Shown: piece after piece, positions 19,061 to 21,444 of the stretch | How the letters are laid out: each line of letters starts with the position of its first letter | Position numbering within the stretch: the first letter of the stretch is position 1 | Source: Conidiobolus incongruus B7586 | Lineage: Eukaryota > Entomophthoromycota > Entomophthoromycetes > Entomophthorales > Conidiobolaceae | NCBI GenBank assembly: GCA_000697335.1 | Contig: JNEM01013369.1 | Location: 1-21,444 of the forward strand | Length of the DNA: 21,444 nucleotides | Reading direction: 5' to 3' | The notes under the pieces: generated by a model | What the model was told of the DNA's origin: nothing | Databases searched by the model: none | What the model saw: the letters and a program-made list of their open reading frames with translations, nothing else | Made by a program: the position numbers and the translations under genes

Positions 19061-20219
19061 GAATATCCTTTTATATTTTATAATAAATGTTTTAATTCAT
19101 AGATTAATATTTTTTTTATTTATATATTATTTTATATTATTATTTAAATAGAAAAATAAAATAATTAATAATTAAATTTTTAATATTAAAGAAATATTGA
19201 AAAATTAAAATAAATTATTTTTATATTAATTTATTTTGATTATTATCTTTCATAGCTTTATCTAATTATATTAATATAGAATAAAATAAAATAATTTAAT
19301 TTTGAAATTTATATTTTTATTGAAATTTTATTTTGATAAGCAAGATATGTATTTAAAACAAAAAATTAGCAAGATTTTATTTATATAAAATCCAAAAATA
19401 TAACTAATAATAAAAACAATTTATACTTTTAATAAATAAAACATGATTAAATCACAAAATATATTAAAAAAATATTAATATTGATATAAATAATATTTTA
19501 ATATTATAATATTAATTGCATAATAAAATAATATAATTTATTATAATTAATGATAAATTAAAAAATATAATATTATGAAATTGTTAAATATAACTATATA
19601 GATATATTAACAAAAAACAATTTAATTAACATTTAATCATTATATTAATTATTTTATTAAAATTATTATTTAATTTGGTGTAATTTTAATGAAAATTATA
19701 TAGTTTATCATTTTATGCGATAATGGACATTAAATGTAATTTTAAAAATCATGTTAAATTATTCAATGCTAATTAGAATTAAATAATAATATTAATATAG
19801 TTTTATTAATATAAAATCAAAATAGTTCTAGAGCTTAACTGATAATAACATATTAATATCAAAGTAATATAATAATGACTTTTGATAGATATGTTAGTAT
19901 ACTAGAATTAGAGTATTTTAACTAATAACAATAATATTCAAGAATAATTTTATTTGAAACGGCATGAATTAAATTTAACTGTTAAAATTATGACAGTTAA
20001 AGCGAAAATGTTAATTGTGCCACAAAATAACCAAAATTTTATGCAAAAAGAGGAATTAAATATTGAATAATTGGACTTGAATAAAAAATCCTGCTAATAA
20101 TAATAAATATTATAATTAATATACAAATTAACTAAAATCAAACTTTAGCATTGGAACTATTGATAATAATTAATTAACATTTTATTAACAAATAAAGATA
20201 GTTTGAAATTCTGAAACTA
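19061..20219. other. AT-rich stretch without recognisable genes
   Basis: About 1.16 kb of low-complexity AT-rich DNA on both strands, with no open frame of interest, no match to the transposons and no repeat longer than simple A/T runs. CpG reappears here (19718, 19960, 20003), unlike the transposon block. Confidence 0.6.
19974..20001. repeat. Small perfect inverted repeat
   Basis: TTTAACTGT and ACAGTTAAA, nine bases each, separated by 10 bases. It could be a protein-binding site or a chance hairpin. No T tract follows and no gene is near. Confidence 0.4.
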
Positions 20220-20319
20220 AGGGTGATAACCATAATGTTTGGGTATATAAACCAATTTGATTTGACTGGTAAAAGAACATAAATTATCCAACTACATTCT
20301 ATAAAATATTCATCTAATC

Positions 20320-20640
20320 CTTAATCCCTTAGATTCACTGGAAATTGACCAGTGTCCTCCAGACACTCCTTCTGAACGGTCCTAAATCGTCATTTTATCC
20401 AGAGAGCAGTTATGGTCCAATTATTATATACTTAATCAGCACCCAAAGAGCTTAAAGTATCATTACTAGTACCATTCGAGAAAATATTCCCAAGCTCAAA
20501 ACGACATTTTTGATAATCGGTGCTACTATTGATGTTATAATTGTCCTAAAGCTGAGACACTTGGAAAATTTAATAATCTATAGGAGACAAGGGTTGGAGA
20601 TTTTATTATAACGATAAGTGCATAATGTTATTCTGGTTTC
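20320..20640. other. GC-richer island, possibly host gene remnant or structured region
   Basis: About 320 bases with clearly higher G+C (around 38-40% by eye) and six CpG, against almost none in the transposon block. No frame is open across it on either strand. The longest pieces are about 40 codons (for example one ending LNQ/STQRA near 20455, and a hydrophobic one on the minus strand around 20450-20575). In one plus frame, SLKYHY and CPKAETL recall leucine-rich repeats of F-box/LRR proteins, but stops interrupt it and I would not rely on it. Overlapping hairpins lie at 20336-20366. It is probably old host sequence that escaped the AT-driving decay. Confidence 0.45.
20336..20366. repeat. Two overlapping, mutually exclusive hairpins
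   Basis: CACTGG/CCAGTG (20336-20341 with 20349-20354, 7-base loop) and GTGTC/GACAC (20352-20356 with 20362-20366, 5-base loop) share bases 20352-20354, so only one can form at a time. This may be chance in the most GC-rich part of the window; no RNA family was recognised. Confidence 0.4.
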
Positions 20641-20710
20641 TCTTAGAATTACTTTTGTAATTTGAATTATAATAAAATCTTAATGAATTATATATTATAT
20701 TTAATGTTAG

Positions 20711-20744
20711 ATTATTAATATTATTTATTAATATTATTTATTAT

Positions 20745-20775
<31 letters not shown>

Positions 20776-20776
20776 A
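20711..20776. repeat. ATT/ATC microsatellite
   Basis: Repeated ATT units passing into four to five ATC/ATT pairs (CATTATCATTATCATTAT). It lies six bases upstream of the open frame at 20782. Confidence 0.8.
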
Positions 20777-20781
20777 TCTTT

Positions 20782-21003
20782 ATGTTGAATTATATAATTT
20801 TGCTATTAATTTTTTTTAATATTAATCAATTATTATTTTCAATATTACATTACATATCAATTATTTTATTAATTTTATCGCGGATTTGGAGTTTTACTTA
20901 CCATTCAAATTTTATTACTCATTTTGATTTTGAATATAATCCATACGTTAGTATATATTATACAATCTTTATATATGAATTTCCAGATAGCAAATACATA
21001 TGA
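20782..21003 (+). CDS. Unrecognised 73-codon open frame, hydrophobic
   Basis: ATG to TGA, 73 residues. Residues 1-35 are strongly hydrophobic (MLNYIILLLIFFNINQLLFS, then Ile/Leu-rich) and could pass for one or two membrane segments. The rest is rich in Tyr, Phe and Ser and ends FPDSKYI. In DNA this AT-rich, hydrophobic open frames rich in Ile, Leu, Phe and Tyr arise by chance. Against pure chance, it has three CpG and slightly better composition around 20880-20960 than its surroundings. No family is recognised and no promoter or splice context is evident. Possibly an exon fragment, possibly not coding. Confidence 0.2.
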   Translation: MLNYIILLLIFFNINQLLFSILHYISIILLILSRIWSFTYHSNFITHFDFEYNPYVSIYYTIFIYEFPDSKYI

Positions 21004-21444
21004 TTTCTTAATATTATTAGCCAAGGGATAAAAATATTATAAATTTCCCATTAAGCATATAATTCTGAAAGGATTATCTTGATTAAAGCTAAACCTTATA
21101 AATTGTTATTTTAATTAAAATTTTAAAATTTTAAAATTTGTTTACCGCCTTTAGTCCGTTTTATTGATTTTACACATTGCTCATATTAAAACTATTTTCC
21201 TTCAAACTTATAAATTAAAATTTAATATATCAAATTAATTTAATCAATATAAGGCATAGCCTGCTTATTAAATGATTTAAGTATAAAAATAATAATATAT
21301 AAATTAAAACTAAAAAAAAAATAAAATTTAAATAAAATAAATGATTTAATATTTCATTAGTTTAATTAAATATATATTATTTAGCATATCTATAAAAATT
21401 CAGAATATATTAAATCTTATTAAAGTTTTGTTTTGATTGATATA
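21004..21444. other. AT-rich flank, nothing recognised
   Basis: AT-rich sequence with two CpG (21146, 21157) in a small GC-richer patch (TTTACCGCCTTTAGTCCG). No open frame, repeat or RNA gene recognised. Confidence 0.55.

Noticed and set aside
20320-20640. tRNA or 5S rRNA gene in the GC-richer island
   Set aside because: No A or B box, no cloverleaf and no 5S-like core could be found on either strand.
20880-21020. Possible protein-kinase-like words on the minus strand (KKSYVFAIWKFI)
   Set aside because: The similarity to a kinase KKSDVYS...WE segment needs a gap and rests on about ten residues in AT-rich sequence; no other kinase motif is near.
1-21444. CRISPR array or bacterial operon
   Set aside because: Repeats are whole transposon copies with TA duplications, not short evenly spaced repeats, and no prokaryotic gene arrangement is present.
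1-21444. Organellar DNA because of the extreme AT content
   Set aside because: No rRNA, tRNA or respiratory genes are seen, and mariner, Tc1 and LTR elements are nuclear.

Overview
The window is about 21.4 kb of extremely AT-rich eukaryotic DNA (roughly 15-20% G+C by eye). It is almost entirely a graveyard of nested transposable elements. No intact host gene is visible. Mariner (DD34D) and Tc1-like (DD34E) DNA transposons and an LTR retrotransposon place it in a nuclear genome. The composition would suit a very AT-rich fungus or protist, but the sequence does not settle which. Coordinates and comparisons below come from reading and aligning the copies by hand.

Layout. Positions 1-1272 hold a mariner (A, minus strand) whose distal end lies beyond the window. 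Positions 1273-1302 and 15744-15810 are two pieces of an older mariner (F), split by an LTR retrotransposon (1303-15743, minus strand, LTRs of about 400 bp). The retrotransposon is opened by a Tc1-like cluster (2870-8955), mariner C (9966-11286) and mariner D (12319-13637). In the cluster, Tc1-1 (2870-4439) abuts Tc1-3 (4442-8955) at one shared TA. Tc1-3 is interrupted by Tc1-2 (4483-6061) and by mariner B (6739-8110). To the right are a 31-bp palindrome (15811-15841), Tc1-4 (from 15975) carrying mariner E (17389-18704), and a shred of a third, more diverged mariner (about 18852-19060). From about 19.06 kb the repeats stop. The rest is AT-rich intergenic DNA with a more GC-rich island (about 20.32-20.64 kb), an ATT/ATC microsatellite and a 73-codon open frame of unknown meaning.

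How the parts relate. The Tc1-like family has an IR/DR-type arrangement: each end carries an outer and an inner copy of a related repeat about 185 bp apart. All transposase genes are broken, largely by changes expected from C-to-T decay on either strand (CAA to TAA, TGG to TAG, CGA to TGA or CAA). Only 3 CpG dinucleotides were seen in the first 18.84 kb, against 15 in the last 2.6 kb. The transposon block therefore looks like a former cytosine-methylated or RIP-like compartment with a sharp right edge. Mariners B and D are the least damaged and keep the catalytic triad; the other copies have lost at least part of it or are too broken to act.
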